Shown one piece after another: positions 1 to 12,214 of a stretch of DNA of 64,000 bases. Location of the stretch: contig MCFH01000023.1 of assembly GCA_002104945.1 (NCBI GenBank), forward strand, positions 310,001-374,000. Direction: 5' to 3'. Origin of the DNA: Piromyces finnis. Taxonomy: Eukaryota > Neocallimastigomycota > Neocallimastigomycetes > Neocallimastigales > Neocallimastigaceae. The notes below the pieces were generated by a model. The model ran no database searches. It was not told where the DNA came from and saw only the letters and a list, made by a program, of their open reading frames with translations. How positions within the stretch are numbered: the stretch's first letter is position 1; every line of letters starts with the position of its first letter. Made by a program: the position numbers and the translations under genes.

Positions 1-259
1 ATTTATGGAGAATATTACCGATTGGGACTGAATCGTATGCTTTCCTGAGATCTAAAAAGGCCAAATATGTCTCTTTATTATCTAATTGACGTCTACGGCA
101 TATTTCTTGGATTGAAATGAAAAGACTGATACTTTCTTCCTTTTTTCGAAAACCAAATTGTTCAGGTCTAATGAAATTATTCTTTAGACCATATTCTGAG
201 ATTCTAGTGGTGACAATTTTGGAAATCAACTTAATACCATTATTGATAAGTGATATACC
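1..259 (-). pseudogene. LINE copy A reverse transcriptase, N-terminal part (after in-frame TGA)
   Basis: This is the in-frame continuation of the ORF at 260-2686 beyond a TGA codon (plus-strand 260-262). The translation gives RT palm motifs: GISLIN just after the stop, then QFGFR, and a DLRKAYD motif where copy B has DFRKAYD, containing the first catalytic Asp. The window ends before the FADD box. No ATG lies between the TGA and the window edge in this frame, so RT could only be made by readthrough, by a non-ATG start, or not at all. Confidence 0.85.
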
Positions 260-2686
260 TCAATAGTTATCACAATCTGTCAAATCTCCCTTCTTAGGAA
301 TAGAAACAATACTGGATTCATTCCATGAGTTGGGGAAGTCTCCATCCCAAATACGGTTGAATAATTTAAGAATAAAATTTAAACCATAAGCATCATTATC
401 TGAAGTGGTATTACCGGAAGAATTATTATTTGTAGCATTATTAGAATCATTACTTGATGGAATTAATGTTTTGTAAAATTCAATTGGAATACCATCCGGA
501 CCTGATGCTTTATAATTTGGAGTAGTGAGGATAGCTGACTTGACTTCATCAATACTAATATCTTGGTTGATATCCCACTCATCAAGCATAGGAAGTGAAA
601 AACGTTTATTCGTTGGTTCTTCATACCAATGCTCCAAATCAAGACTTACACCACTTGGATCTGATGCAAGCTTTTCGAAATGATCATGCCACACATCTAG
701 TTGTTCTTCCGTAGCAACAACTAATTCTCCATTTTTATTTTTAATTGGTTGAGCAATAAAGAAAGGATCTTTTCCAATTTTTGCAGTTTTCTTGATCCAT
801 TTCCAGGCCTTCTTAGGATTATGACTCTTCATATACTCACATCCTGTTTTAATCCAATGAAGATATTCTTGCTTCCTAAATTCATTACATCTTTTGTGGA
901 TGTAATCAATGAGCTTACGGTAGATTTTAATTCTTTTAATAAATTCATCTATATCATAAATTCTTTCTTTTTTAAATCTTTTATACAACTTCATTTTGAT
1001 TTTTTGAAGATTAAAAATTTGTTGTGAAATATGAAATGAAGACTTTATAACATTATTTGCTGAGGTAATACTGAGCTCGTCTGCAATTGAAAAAGCAGTT
1101 GAAGTAAACTCTTTGGAAAGTTCATCTGTAGAAACATTAGGATCGTTGAATTTTGCTGAAAGTATTTGGAATTTATTATGACTAAGAATAGATTCCTTTT
1201 CCTCAATATATTTTAATCTATTCCATTTCAGAATTTTCTTAGGAACATTAAAGTCAATAGAAAAATCATCCATAGGAATAATTTTACCATTAATAAGAAG
1301 TGGCTTATGGTCTGATACAGGATAAAAATTATTTATAAATGATCCTGAGTGAATAAGATCTTTCATCTTCGAATTGATAAGAGCATGGTCAATGTCGGAA
1401 GATTGATCACCTCGAGTCCAAGAGATAGTAGACCCTCTAAGCGGAAGAATTTCCCAATCTCCTAATCCATTAGTTGATAACCAGTTGGATAATTTTACTT
1501 TAGACATATTAAAATCACCAACAAGAATCGATGGATGGGATGAATGAGTTTGTAACCACAAGCGAACTTCTAACTTTGCATGATCAACATAGATGTTGTG
1601 ATGACTATGAGGCATATAAACATTTCCAATCGAGCATTTGAATCTATTCCAGAGACTAAAAGTATAAATAGAAATAATATACTTTCCAGAGAAGTTTTCA
1701 AGTGAGGCTTGACACGAATTGTGAAAACCTAAATATAAACCTCTCATTCCAGGAACTGATTCGTCAGCTTTCTTGAAAAAGTGTCTATAGTTTCGCAAAG
1801 TAACACGACAAGGATAATCTGTATTCGATCCAGAACCATTACCAGTTTCTTGGAAACATAAGAATAATGGTTTGAAAATAGCTGTGAAATAGCTAATACT
1901 ATCTCTCTTTTCGTGATTCCACCCATTGGTGTTCCAACTAAGACAAAAAGAAAAGTTATCAGGCTTGTTGGATGAGGAAGAATCGTTGCTATTATTATTA
2001 TTATCAAGGTCATCATTATTAATGGATGATGCATCAGAGGAATAAGTAGAACTATTACTAGATGGCTGTGAAACTGAAGAACTATCAACTATTGAACTGT
2101 TATCAGAGTTGATAGAACTATTAGAATTAATTGTTGAATGTTGAGATTGAAATTGTGTTTGCTGTAGATCTGGAATATTTTCATGATGGGAAACTTGTTG
2201 AAGATCCTGTTGAAGATCTTGTTGAAGATCGGATTGTTGATGAGATTGTTGAACTGATTGTTGAACTGATTGTTGAACTGATTGTTGAAATGATTGTTGA
2301 ATAGAATGTTGATGTTTATTAGAAACTAAAATTTTACGTTTGAGTGTGGAAAAAGTGTATTTGTGATTCCTTCTACTACGAGCTGAAAAGGAAATTGAGG
2401 TAACTGAAAGTTTCTTCTTTAACATGTGTAAGATTTTAATACAATCTTTTGATGAACCATGAACCTTGACTAAGAAAAAGTGATCATTGAAAGTTTGAAA
2501 ATATTTAACACTAATAACTGAATTAAATTTATCTTCTAGAATAACCTCGAGTTTTTCCCATAACATATTTACTGACCATGATCGAATACCACGGATAAAG
2601 AAGGAGCGAATATCATCTAAGGGGATACCATAAGACCGGGTACCACGTCTGATATAATTCTTATCTTTAATATAAAGGACTGACAT
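260..2686 (-). CDS. LINE copy A ORF: Gln-rich N-terminus plus APE-type endonuclease
   Basis: This 808-residue ORF ends at a TGA exactly where the RT domain begins. The order is: an N-terminal unassigned region (residues 1-110), a Gln-rich tract of QQS/LQQD repeats (about 125-165), a Ser/Asn-rich linker, then an apurinic-like endonuclease from about residue 245. The motifs SWNTNGW, QE, GDFN and SDH give the usual EN active-site set. The C-terminal part runs into the pre-RT region (ASGPDGIP and PKKGD). It differs from copy B at about six residues by eye. In LINEs the EN nicks target DNA for target-primed reverse transcription. The start Met is shared with copy B. Confidence 0.9.
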   Translation of the reverse strand: MSVLYIKDKNYIRRGTRSYGIPLDDIRSFFIRGIRSWSVNMLWEKLEVILEDKFNSVISVKYFQTFNDHFFLVKVHGSSKDCIKILHMLKKKLSVTSISFSARSRRNHKYTFSTLKRKILVSNKHQHSIQQSFQQSVQQSVQQSVQQSHQQSDLQQDLQQDLQQVSHHENIPDLQQTQFQSQHSTINSNSSINSDNSSIVDSSSVSQPSSNSSTYSSDASSINNDDLDNNNNSNDSSSSNKPDNFSFCLSWNTNGWNHEKRDSISYFTAIFKPLFLCFQETGNGSGSNTDYPCRVTLRNYRHFFKKADESVPGMRGLYLGFHNSCQASLENFSGKYIISIYTFSLWNRFKCSIGNVYMPHSHHNIYVDHAKLEVRLWLQTHSSHPSILVGDFNMSKVKLSNWLSTNGLGDWEILPLRGSTISWTRGDQSSDIDHALINSKMKDLIHSGSFINNFYPVSDHKPLLINGKIIPMDDFSIDFNVPKKILKWNRLKYIEEKESILSHNKFQILSAKFNDPNVSTDELSKEFTSTAFSIADELSITSANNVIKSSFHISQQIFNLQKIKMKLYKRFKKERIYDIDEFIKRIKIYRKLIDYIHKRCNEFRKQEYLHWIKTGCEYMKSHNPKKAWKWIKKTAKIGKDPFFIAQPIKNKNGELVVATEEQLDVWHDHFEKLASDPSGVSLDLEHWYEEPTNKRFSLPMLDEWDINQDISIDEVKSAILTTPNYKASGPDGIPIEFYKTLIPSSNDSNNATNNNSSGNTTSDNDAYGLNFILKLFNRIWDGDFPNSWNESSIVSIPKKGDLTDCDNY

Positions 2687-3330
2687 GATAATAAATTCTA
2701 ATTAAAAAATATTGAATATAAAATAAATACTAATAAAAATTACAAATATAACGTATATGGAAAAAAATCTGTCTCTCTCTCTCTTCTTAAAAGTACTGGA
2801 TAGTACAAAAATTGTTACGATGCTTTGTTTAAAGTTTCTTTTTTTTGAATTCTAGTTGTAAATTTTCTTTAAAAATTCTAGTTTTGGTTTGTTGTTAGTA
2901 AATTCGATTCGCTTTTTGACACTAAAATTGTTTGACTTTACTTTTCATTAAATATTTAAATTGGTAAAAAATTTGAATCAAGAATGTTGACACCAGAAAG
3001 CTTGTGAATAGTATTTTTACATGATGTAGAGTGAATCAGTCTCTTACAAGAAACAATACAACAATAGCTACATGAATATAAAAATACAATGCAAATGCTA
3101 AAGTTGACTACATTGGATTCTTACAAGAGAAGAGTAGTACTACATGAATACATGAATAAAAGAAAAAATACAGCAACAAAATGTATTACTCTTCTAATTA
3201 AATACTATACAAACTTACCTGAAAAATCAAACATTCACTTATTCATCAAATACTTAAATTTGATGAATAAAATGTTTTTTAATCGCTCAGTACCATGAGC
3301 TTAGTCCTAATAATTTTCCCTTGAAGACTA

Positions 3331-3577
3331 ACCAAGCATCCATTGCGCAATGCTTGGATTTAATTCTTTCTACTCTCTCAGTACCATGAGCATGAGTAGA
3401 CCCCCTTGAGAAATTACATTTATTAAATAAATGAAGGCACATTCCTAAGAGGGCACCAAGCATCCATTGCGCAATACTTGGATTTAATTCTTTCTACTCT
3501 CTCAGTACCATGAGCATGAGTAGACCCCCTTGAGAAACTACATTTATTAAATAAATGAAGGCACGTTCCCAAGAGGG
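3331..3577 (-). repeat. Two tandem 124-bp 5'-UTR units of LINE copy A
   Basis: Two head-to-tail units start at 3331 and 3455 on the plus strand. Each contains the ACCAAGCATCCATTGCGCAA block and the CTCAGTACCATGAGCATGAG block. Copy B at 14576 has only one unit. Each unit carries the short near-palindrome TTGCGCAA. The layout resembles the monomer arrays of some LINE promoters, but promoter activity is an inference. Confidence 0.85.
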
Positions 3578-3668
3578 TTAACAATTACAAAGTTCTTTCC
3601 ATTCCTTTGAATTATTATTATATCATTGTTGTTAAAACATCTTCCTCCAATAAGGAAGGAGTTTAATA
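3578..3668 (-). mobile_element. LINE 3'-ORF relic (fragment E) interrupted by copy A
   Basis: On the minus strand this stretch reads as a diverged version of the LINE C-terminal region, matching LGGRSFNN and EWKELC of copy B (19668-19744). It stops exactly where the 5' end of copy A begins. It is therefore an older insertion that copy A landed in; the rest of it would lie beyond the far end of copy A, outside this window. Confidence 0.75.
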
Positions 3669-4225
3669 TATATATATATTGCATAATAGAATAACTATTA
3701 TTAATTAAACTATAAATACTATTATTTCTCACATAATTATTATTATTATAAATATTATTATTATTATTAATATTATTATTATAAATATTATTATTATTAA
3801 TATTATTATTATTATTATTAGTGTTATTATAAAATAAATTATATCATTAAACAATCATAAAAAAAGGAACATATAATGAATTAATAATATAAAATTATTA
3901 ATAACCTACTTATCAATGAATATGTTAATGCTACATTTACTATTATAATATCTTTAACCAAAAATATATTGCTAATTATTTAAATTTTTACTTATTTTAT
4001 TAAAATTTACTTTAATTAAAACAAAAAAAAAACAATTTTTTATATATTAAAGATTTTAAATATGTCATATAAATAGAATAAGGATAATTTACAAATTAAA
4101 AAACAATTACATAAATGTATATAATTATAGTTATTTTTTTTAATATATTTATTATTAATACTTTATAAAATTGTTTTTAACCATTAAAATATGTGGCTTT
4201 AAGATAGATAATGGAATTATTAAAT
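3669..4225. other. Intergenic, AT-rich with (ATT)n tract
   Basis: There is no coding signal. A (TTA/ATT)n microsatellite with scattered interruptions covers roughly 3736-3823; the remainder is plain AT-rich sequence downstream of the first esterase gene. Confidence 0.7.
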
Positions 4226-5590
4226 CTAATATTCGTGGAAGAATGATGGGAGAGCATCATAAATGTAGTGTTTGACATATCCCCACCAGTGAGTCTTACC
4301 ATTGGCAACAAGGTAATAGAAGTTACCCTTTGAGAAATCTGAAGTGTAAACAAATTGTGGCATCTTCTTCATTTCATCAATTTGTGGGTTCATGTTTGGA
4401 TAGGCAATATCTTCTGAACCAGTGGCACAGAAAATAAAGTATTGATTCTTACTTAAACCTGACTTGTCAATAGCATCAGCAACTGACTTGGCCTTACCAT
4501 AACCACCATTAGCTTCCCAATTATCACCACTAAGTGGCATGTAGTAAGCAACAATATCTAATGAGTTAACAAGAACTGCCCAAGTAGAAGCAGAACCCAT
4601 AGAGAAACCACCAAATGCTCTGTGCATTCTAGAAGCCTTAATATCAGCTGGAGAAGTAGACTTAGCATAAGTAGAGTATTTACCTTCAACAAATGGAATA
4701 ACACTTTCACGGAATTCTTTGTAGAAAGTACGGGCCTCACATTTATTGAAAGTTGGAGTAACAACAATAAGTGGTTCAAGTTCACCCTTCATAATCATAT
4801 GATCAAGAATGTTGTTAAGTTTAACATCATTACTGAAAATAGTATTTTCATTTTCACCACCACCATGCATAAGGTAGAAAATGTTGTATTGCTTGTTTTT
4901 ATCATAACCATATGGTAAGTAAACATTTAAAGTGTTACCACCATTGACACCATTGTAAGATTCCTTAACAATTTTACCAGCTTGTTGGCATGGATTTTGA
5001 TAATCATATGGAGCTTCCTTAAATTGAATTGCAGAGTTATATTTATAATTTGATTTTGCTGGTTCTTTTATATATATAAAGAAAATAAGTATTTTTATAT
5101 ATTATTTATTATTAATATGAACTTAATAAAGACTTACGTTGATTATCGTTATTGTTGTTACTATTGTTGTTACCAAAGCATGAGTCCTTAATACCACACC
5201 AATGGTTGTTTTCAACACCCCATTTACCTTCAGCAGTTTCTTCAACAACATTACAACCATCACAACATAAGTATTCTGGGAAGGAGAAACACTTATTTAA
5301 GGCACTAGTATTACTACATTTAGATGGGATAACTAAATTATATTTTGAAATGTATTTTTTAATTCATTAGATTTTTATATTTATATATAAATGCTTTAAA
5401 TTCTAATAATAATTTTAATAATTATTCTTTGAATTTTTTGTTGAATTGAATACATACTACACCAATCATTATTTTCAACACCCCATTTAATACCATCTTC
5501 TTCTAATACAACACCACATGCATTACAATTGTCATAGGCACTAACTGTACTAATGCCAGCTAATAATAATAATGAAGCAATATATTTCAT
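4226..5590 (-). CDS. Secreted CE1-type esterase with two N-terminal fungal dockerins
   Basis: A three-exon model keeps the frame: exon 1 5590-5458, exon 2 5332-5138, exon 3 5064-4226, giving 388 aa. Donors are GTATGT and GTAAGT; acceptors end in TTTAG and AAAAG. A signal peptide (MKYIASLLLLAGISTVSA) is followed by dockerin 1 (CNACG, WGVENNDWC) split by intron 1, then dockerin 2 (CCDGCNVV, WGVENNHWCG), a short Asn linker, and an alpha/beta-hydrolase domain. The domain shows the HGGG oxyanion loop near residue 176, nucleophile elbow GFSMGS (Ser264), likely acid Asp328 in GSED, and His368 in KTHWWG. This fits carbohydrate esterase family 1, so a feruloyl or acetyl-xylan esterase docked on the fungal cellulosome. 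Substrate is not decided by the sequence. The catalytic exon matches its neighbour at 7158-8395. Confidence 0.88.
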
Positions 5591-5632
5591 TTTTTTAAAT
5601 TTAATACTTAAATAATAAAAATTATTAACCAA

Positions 5633-7157
5633 AAATAATAATTAATATTATTAATTGAATATTGAACCTGAAAATTTGATAATATAGAGTGGAAATTTTT
5701 ATTTATTTATTTTTTTTTTTTAGTTTTATTTCATTCGTTCATGTAAATGAACCTTATTTTAATACTTTTGTAAAGATTAGCATTTTTAATTTAACTATAA
5801 AACTATCCATTAAAAATAAATAAGAACAAGGTTTTTTTAGATATAAATAAAAAAAAAATTAAATTAAACTTTAAATAATATAATAAAATTTTTATAAATA
5901 GTATAAATTAAAATATATAAAAAGCATAGTCATATAAAATCTTCATACATGTAGTAATTAATTCTAAATATTAATTTCAAGCCAACATTATTATTCTCAA
6001 AACAAATTCAGTTTAAAAATTCTAAAAATAATGTTATTTTGATATTTCGTATATTTTCAGTTTACTAAGATTATTATTAAATCATAATAAGATACAATTA
6101 TCAAACAACTCAATATTTAAATAATTTTCGAAATAACATTATCAAAGTTACTCTTTTAATTAAATTAAATGTTATATTTTGCAATATTATTTTTTTTTTT
6201 TTTAAGATTTATTTATGAAAAAAAAAATATTTATTAAAATTTAATAATAAATAAAATTTTTAATTGCTAGATAATTATCTTGCATAAATCTTTCCATCTA
6301 TATATATTAATTTTATTACCATTAAATTTTAAATCATATTATTCTTTTAAATCAATAAATTATAATTATTATTAGAAAGAGGATAAAAAATGAAACATTA
6401 AAAATGATCTGCAATAATACATTACATTTTTAATTAATTATTTGATTTAATTTATTTTTAATTTCATTTAATATTAAATAAGGTAAAATGATAAGGAAAA
6501 ATAAAATTACATAAAAAAAACATTCCGCATCATTATTATCCTTAAATTATTGGTTTATTTTTTGAACACAATAATAAAAATACTATTATATATAAATGCA
6601 TGATTTCATAAAAAGTGTAGGTTTTATCATGAATATTAAAATATGAAATCATTAAATAATTGAATTATATTGGGTGGGTATTTTTATAGTGTGGAATTTT
6701 TCTTGACGGAAAATTATTTTCTTTAAACTACGATATTTTAATTGAAAAATAATTTAATTTATTAAAAATAATAAGTTTTTTATTAGTAAAATAAATTTTA
6801 TTAAGAAATAACAATTCAATAATATTAAGAAAAAACTTTTTATAATTTAATATATTTGAATAATTATTTTTAATATATACATTAAAAAATGATATTCTAT
6901 ATATAAAAAAAACTTTTAAATTTTATTTAAATACTATTTATTTGTTTTTAATAAAGACTGTATTGACATAATAATTAATAATTTATAAAGATATAATTTA
7001 TAAATTATAAAAATAAAAAAAAATATCTATTATACATTTAACATATATTTTCTTGATATATTTATTTTACAAATAAAAAAAGGTACTAGAATTAATAATA
7101 GTATAAGCATTTAAAAGATATTTAATGTAAATTAATGAAATTATTGATATTATTACA
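5633..7157. other. Intergenic between the two esterase genes
   Basis: About 1.5 kb of AT-rich sequence with homopolymer runs. I see no ORF, RNA gene or LINE fragment. It includes the putative promoter of the 4226-5590 gene and the 3' flank of the 7158-8395 gene. Confidence 0.6.
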
Positions 7158-8395
7158 TTATTGGTGGAAGAAGGTTGGAAGAGCATCATAAATGTAGTGT
7201 TTGACATATCCCCACCAGTGAGTCTTACCATTGGCAACAAGGTAATAGAAATTACCTTGAGAAAAGTCAGAAGAATATACAAATTGTGGCATCTTCTTCA
7301 TTTCATCAATTTGTGGGTTCATGTTTGGATAGGCAATATCTTCTGAACCAGTGGCACAGAAAATAAAGTATTGATTCTTACTTAAACCTGACTTGTCAAT
7401 AGCATCAGCAACTGACTTGGCCTTACCATAACCACCATTAGCTTCCCAATTATCACCACTAAGTGGCATGTAGTAAGCAACAATATCTAATGAGTTAACA
7501 AGAACTGCCCAAGTAGAAGCAGAACCCATAGAGAAACCACCAAATGCTCTGTGCATTCTAGAAGCCTTAATATCAGCTGGAGAAGTAGACTTAGCATAAG
7601 TAGAGTATTTACCTTCAACAAATGGAATAACACTTTCACGGAATTCTTTGTAGAAAGTACGGGCCTCACATTTATTGAAAGTTGGAGTAACAACAATAAG
7701 TGGTTCAAGTTCACCCTTCATAATCATATGATCAAGAATGTTGTTAAGTTTAACATCATTACTGAAAATAGTATTTTCATTTTCACCACCACCATGCATA
7801 AGGTAGAAAATATTGTATTGTTTGTTACTATCATAACCATATGGTAAGTAAACATTTAAAGTATTACCACCATTAATACCATTGTAGGATTCCTTAACAA
7901 TTTTACCAGCTTGTTGGCATGGATTTTGATAATCATATGGAGCTTCTTTAAATTGAAGAGCTGTGTTAAAACCAAAGGATTGATTAGAAGGTTTAATTTA
8001 AATAAAATAAAAAATGGTTGATATAATATGCACACTTGAAATTTAAAGTTTATTTTATATATATTAAAGATACTTACGGTTATTGTTACCATTATTACCA
8101 AAATTATTGAAATAGCCTTGATCAGGATAGGCATTATTTCCCATGCATCTATATGGAATTGCTAAATTGTATAATAAAAATATAATATATATTATATATA
8201 TTAATATAAAATATTTATATTTGCATAATAATATATATAACAGGTTTATCTCTACATACTACACCATTGGTTATTTTCAACACCCCATTTAACACCATTT
8301 TCTTCCATAACAACATTACATCCATAGCATTCTTGGTAGGCATGAACAAAATTTACACCAGCCAAAATTAATGAAAATAAAAGTAAAAACTTCAT
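7158..8395 (-). CDS. Secreted CE1-type esterase with one N-terminal fungal dockerin
   Basis: A three-exon model keeps the frame: exon 1 8395-8260, exon 2 8161-8078, exon 3 7960-7158, giving 340 aa. A signal peptide (MKFLLLFSLILAGVNFVHA) is followed by a single dockerin (CYGCNVV, WGVENNQWC) completed across intron 1, then a Gly/Asn linker and a CE1-like hydrolase domain with HGGG, GFSMGS (Ser217), GSED (Asp281) and KTHWWG (His321). The exon 3 acceptor is CACAG at 7965-7961, further into the gene than the corresponding site of the sister gene. The second dockerin of the sister gene is absent. The role is probably release of ferulate or acetate from arabinoxylan as a cellulosomal enzyme. Codons and introns look native. 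Confidence 0.87.
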
Positions 8396-8399
8396 TTTA

Positions 8400-9195
8400 T
8401 ATTATTAAAATATGTATATATTCCTTTTAATATTGTTTTTATTATTATTTGTTAAGAATATAAAAATAATAAATATTGAATTTAAAATTAAAATGAGAAA
8501 GTAAGAAGAGTTCCTCTATATTTATATACTTTCCACTTTAATATAAAGAGAAGTTAAAATATCAAAAAATGGTTAAATTAATATAAAATTAAATTAATAA
8601 TATAATTAATTTTCAATATACTAATATAAATATTAAAATAAAGTAATTTCATTTGTAAAAAAAAAAAAAAAAAACCCAAACTTTAAAAAATAACATACAT
8701 TTAAATTTAATGTTTTTTTTCATCATTAAAAAAAAAAAATATAATAATTAAAATTTTATATTTTTATCATTTTTTTACCATTGAAATTGGTTGGATTTAA
8801 ATGCCGTTTTAATTGATTAACTAATTTATACTTTAATAAATAATAAATTTGAAATTAAAACAGAATTTTAGTAGTCAACAAAATTATATAAAATATAAAT
8901 AAAGACGAATTGGAAAGATAAAAATATGAGATAAAATTTATAAAATCATAAAATATTATATCTTTCATAATATAATTCGTTACTATAATCTTCCAGTAAA
9001 AAAACATATAAAATATATTTATGCTTTTTTAACTAAAGTAAATAAATAGATAAATGTATGAATACTTATTTAAATTTTTATTATAATACTCTATTAAATT
9101 TATTAGTTTCACAAAAAAAACTATATTGGCTTATATAATAAATTTATAATTTTAAATTATTAATTATAATAAAAAAATAAAATTATAATGGTCAG

Positions 9196-9226
<31 letters not shown>

Positions 9227-12066
9227 GTAGTAGTAGTAGTAGTAGTAGTAATAATTAGAATATGTGAAAAGTATGACAAAATTATTGAAATGTATTGAAA
9301 TGTATTTGTATATATTATATTAGATTAGATATTTAAGCCACAATGTAAATGTATAAATACATGTGGTTTGAATTGAATGTAACAATAGTATCTTTATATT
9401 AATACAATTAAATTTATAAAATGATGTATCATATTAATTACTTAATAATAAGTAAACTTTTACATTTTATTCTTTGTTAATTAAAAGATTTAATAGATAT
9501 TTAATAAATCAACAAAAAGTATTAAAATTCATTCTTCTATAATATGAAAATAGCTATATGTTTTAAAATACTGAAATATTTAATTTTTATAAAAGAAAAG
9601 TAATAGTTATAAGTATTTAATTATAAATTTTTTTTTTAAATATGATGGATATAACACCCATTCATTTATTATTATATATAAATATAAAAGATGAGAAAGA
9701 TAATATGATTTCTACTTCAGATGAATAAGTAGATAATTAACATGACTATTTTAAAAAAAAATAGATAAATATCAATGATTATATCTAATTATTAGAATTT
9801 ATTAGAATTAGATTAAGATAACTATACAAAAAAATTTTATTGTTAATAATGGAATATCTTTTGATATGAATTATTCATATTTATTGTTAAATGATATTTA
9901 TAATGAGCTTTTCTTATTAAATGACTCAAGAATAAATATAATTAGTAAAATAAAGTTCGATAAATTATAATATACCACTTAATTATAATATAATTAAAGT
10001 ATTAACAAAAATAAATATAATTTACATAGCAAAAATATTTTGATATATTATTATTAGTTTTAATAATAAAAAAAAAAAAAGATTTTTTTTAAATTCATGA
10101 AATATAGCTATATGTCGAAGATTCTTGAAAATTTGAAAATTTAAATGTTATCTCTCTGTTTTATACTTTTATTGTAAAAAAAGAAAGAAAGAAAAAAACA
10201 TTCTAATAGCGTATTTATAATTACTAATAAATTAATATCAAAATAAATGTATTATTAAAATAAATTTTTTTTTAAAAAGTATTTAATTTTTTCTATTTTA
10301 TATAATTTACCTTTTATTTATTAAATAAAAAATATAAAATATAAAAAGTTTACTTTTATTATTTTATTGATTTAGAATACTCATACCTTTAAATAAATTA
10401 TAAAATTATTTTTTTTTATTTGTTTAAACGTCCAATAGTATTATACCTGTTTTTTATGTATAATAGAATATTACTATATTTCTAAATAATATTTATCTTT
10501 TTTTTTTTAAAATTCTTTTTTTAATAATCTATTAAAATAATTATATGAAATTAATATGATTATTTAATTAATTTTTTGTCGAATGCGTTATAAATATTAT
10601 AATTTTTGTATTTGAAAAATATTAGTAAATAAATAAGAATAGTTTTAATATTATTACTGATGATAGTTATTTTATCATTTTAATTACTGAATTCAATAAA
10701 AAGGTTTATATTTAGATAAATTATTACATGACTTTTTATATATTTTACAATGATAATAATGATATTAATACTATTAGATATTGATATAATTATAAAAGGA
10801 AAAAAAAAATTTTTATATATTCCATTTCTATTTATAAGTAATTAATAATTATATTTATACTTTAAAATTAGTATTGTTATATATAAATAAATATATTAAT
10901 TACAAGTCAATTATAATAATGCCATTATATATTTAAAAAAAAAAAAAAGAGAGAGAGAGAGAAATGGTTGTTTTAAAATATGAAAGAGAAAATCACATTG
11001 ATTAAATTTCTATTAATTATACTTTTTTCAAAGAGATTAATTACATATATTTAAATACTATTAATTAAATATAAGTAATAATTAAAAGAATTTATAAGCA
11101 AGGAATAATATTAAATGAGAAATGGTCCATCATTTAATATACTTAATTATAAAAGTATTAAATAATTATAAAAACTTTTATTAAGGAAGCAAAAAAAACT
11201 CCTTTTTTTAAATTATTAAAATATTGTACAATTTAAACTTTATTTGGTGAATATATAAATTTGTGTAACCTATGTTCATTTTTATTATTAAATAAACTTT
11301 AAGGTGTTTTTTAATAATAAAAAAACGGTTTTATATTATAAAGTAGATATAGAATAAAAAGTTATAAAGTAAAAGTGTCTTTTTTTTTTCTACAATAATA
11401 TACTATTAATATACTAGAATTTAGTAATGATAATAATGATTTAACGATAATTAATAATAATTATTATAAATGATTTTTGTTTTTTTTTCTAATAAATATA
11501 TAATAGACATAAATGTTTATATTAAATTTAATTTATATATATATGTTAAGTAAAGGATTCTTCATAAATCTTATGTATATATCTATTTATCTATTTATAA
11601 TAAAAAAAATTATTTAAATTGTGATAATATTATTTCTCATTATTATACACTTATATTCATTATAAATGATAATAATAAGTTTATTATTAACTTTTATTCA
11701 ATTCTAAAAAGGTTTATTATATGAACATAGAAATTTAAGAATTAGTACATTTATAAGAGTTTTTTAATTAATTAAAATGAATAAGGAAAAATGAAACAAA
11801 GAAATTTTTTTTAAAAAATTGATGATCTTATTAAATTTATTTATTATCCATATATTAATAATACTATTATAAATATATTATAAATTAATATTTCATTATT
11901 TTATTGTACAAAAAAAAATTATCATTTTGTATTATACTTTATATATTAATTAAAACCCTATTTTTTTATTAACACAATTGAAACAAAGAACTTCTAAAGA
12001 AAAATTAATTTTATTATAAAAAGAATAACATTTTCCCAAATAATTATGATATTAAAAAATAAAAAA

Positions 12067-12098
<32 letters not shown>

Positions 12099-12214
12099 GA
12101 TTATAAAAAAAAAAAAACAATAAATTTTATAAATTAATATATATAAATAGTATAAATAAATATATATTTATATATACAATAAAAATAACATTATATAATA
12201 AATAATTCAACAAA
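8400..12214. other. Long intergenic region, no genes seen
   Basis: About 3.8 kb of AT-rich sequence. Besides homopolymers it holds an (AAT)n-(AGT)n microsatellite at about 9198-9255 and a short (GA)n run near 10949-10962. The last 200 bp contain TA-rich stretches that probably include the promoter of the CotH gene at 12215. I found no coding or RNA gene signal. Confidence 0.6.
9198..9255. repeat. Compound trinucleotide microsatellite (AAT)n(AGT)n
   Basis: About eight AAT units run directly into about seven AGT units, then AATAATTAG. It is noncoding in context. Confidence 0.9.

Larger units (their letters stand above)
1..3577 (-). mobile_element. LINE (non-LTR) retrotransposon copy A, cut by window edge
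   Basis: This is a minus-strand copy of the same LINE as the full-length element at 14576-20220. Its 5' end is at 3577 and the element runs leftwards out of the window inside the reverse transcriptase region. The parts visible are the 5' UTR (2687-3577), the endonuclease-bearing ORF (260-2686) and the first part of the RT (1-259). The 5' UTR carries two tandem 124-bp units where copy B has one. It abuts an older LINE 3' fragment at 3578, so it appears to have inserted into an existing LINE relic. The target-site duplication cannot be tested because the 3' end is missing. Confidence 0.93.

Noticed and set aside
3089-3298. 69-codon ORF repeated at 14731-14940 (opposite strand)
   Set aside because: It is antisense to the LINE 5' UTR in both copies, so its duplication comes from the element; no evidence for translation.
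7856-8134. 92-codon minus-strand ORF over intron 2 of the second esterase
   Set aside because: Reads through the intron in the wrong frame; the spliced model gives continuous homology with the sister gene.
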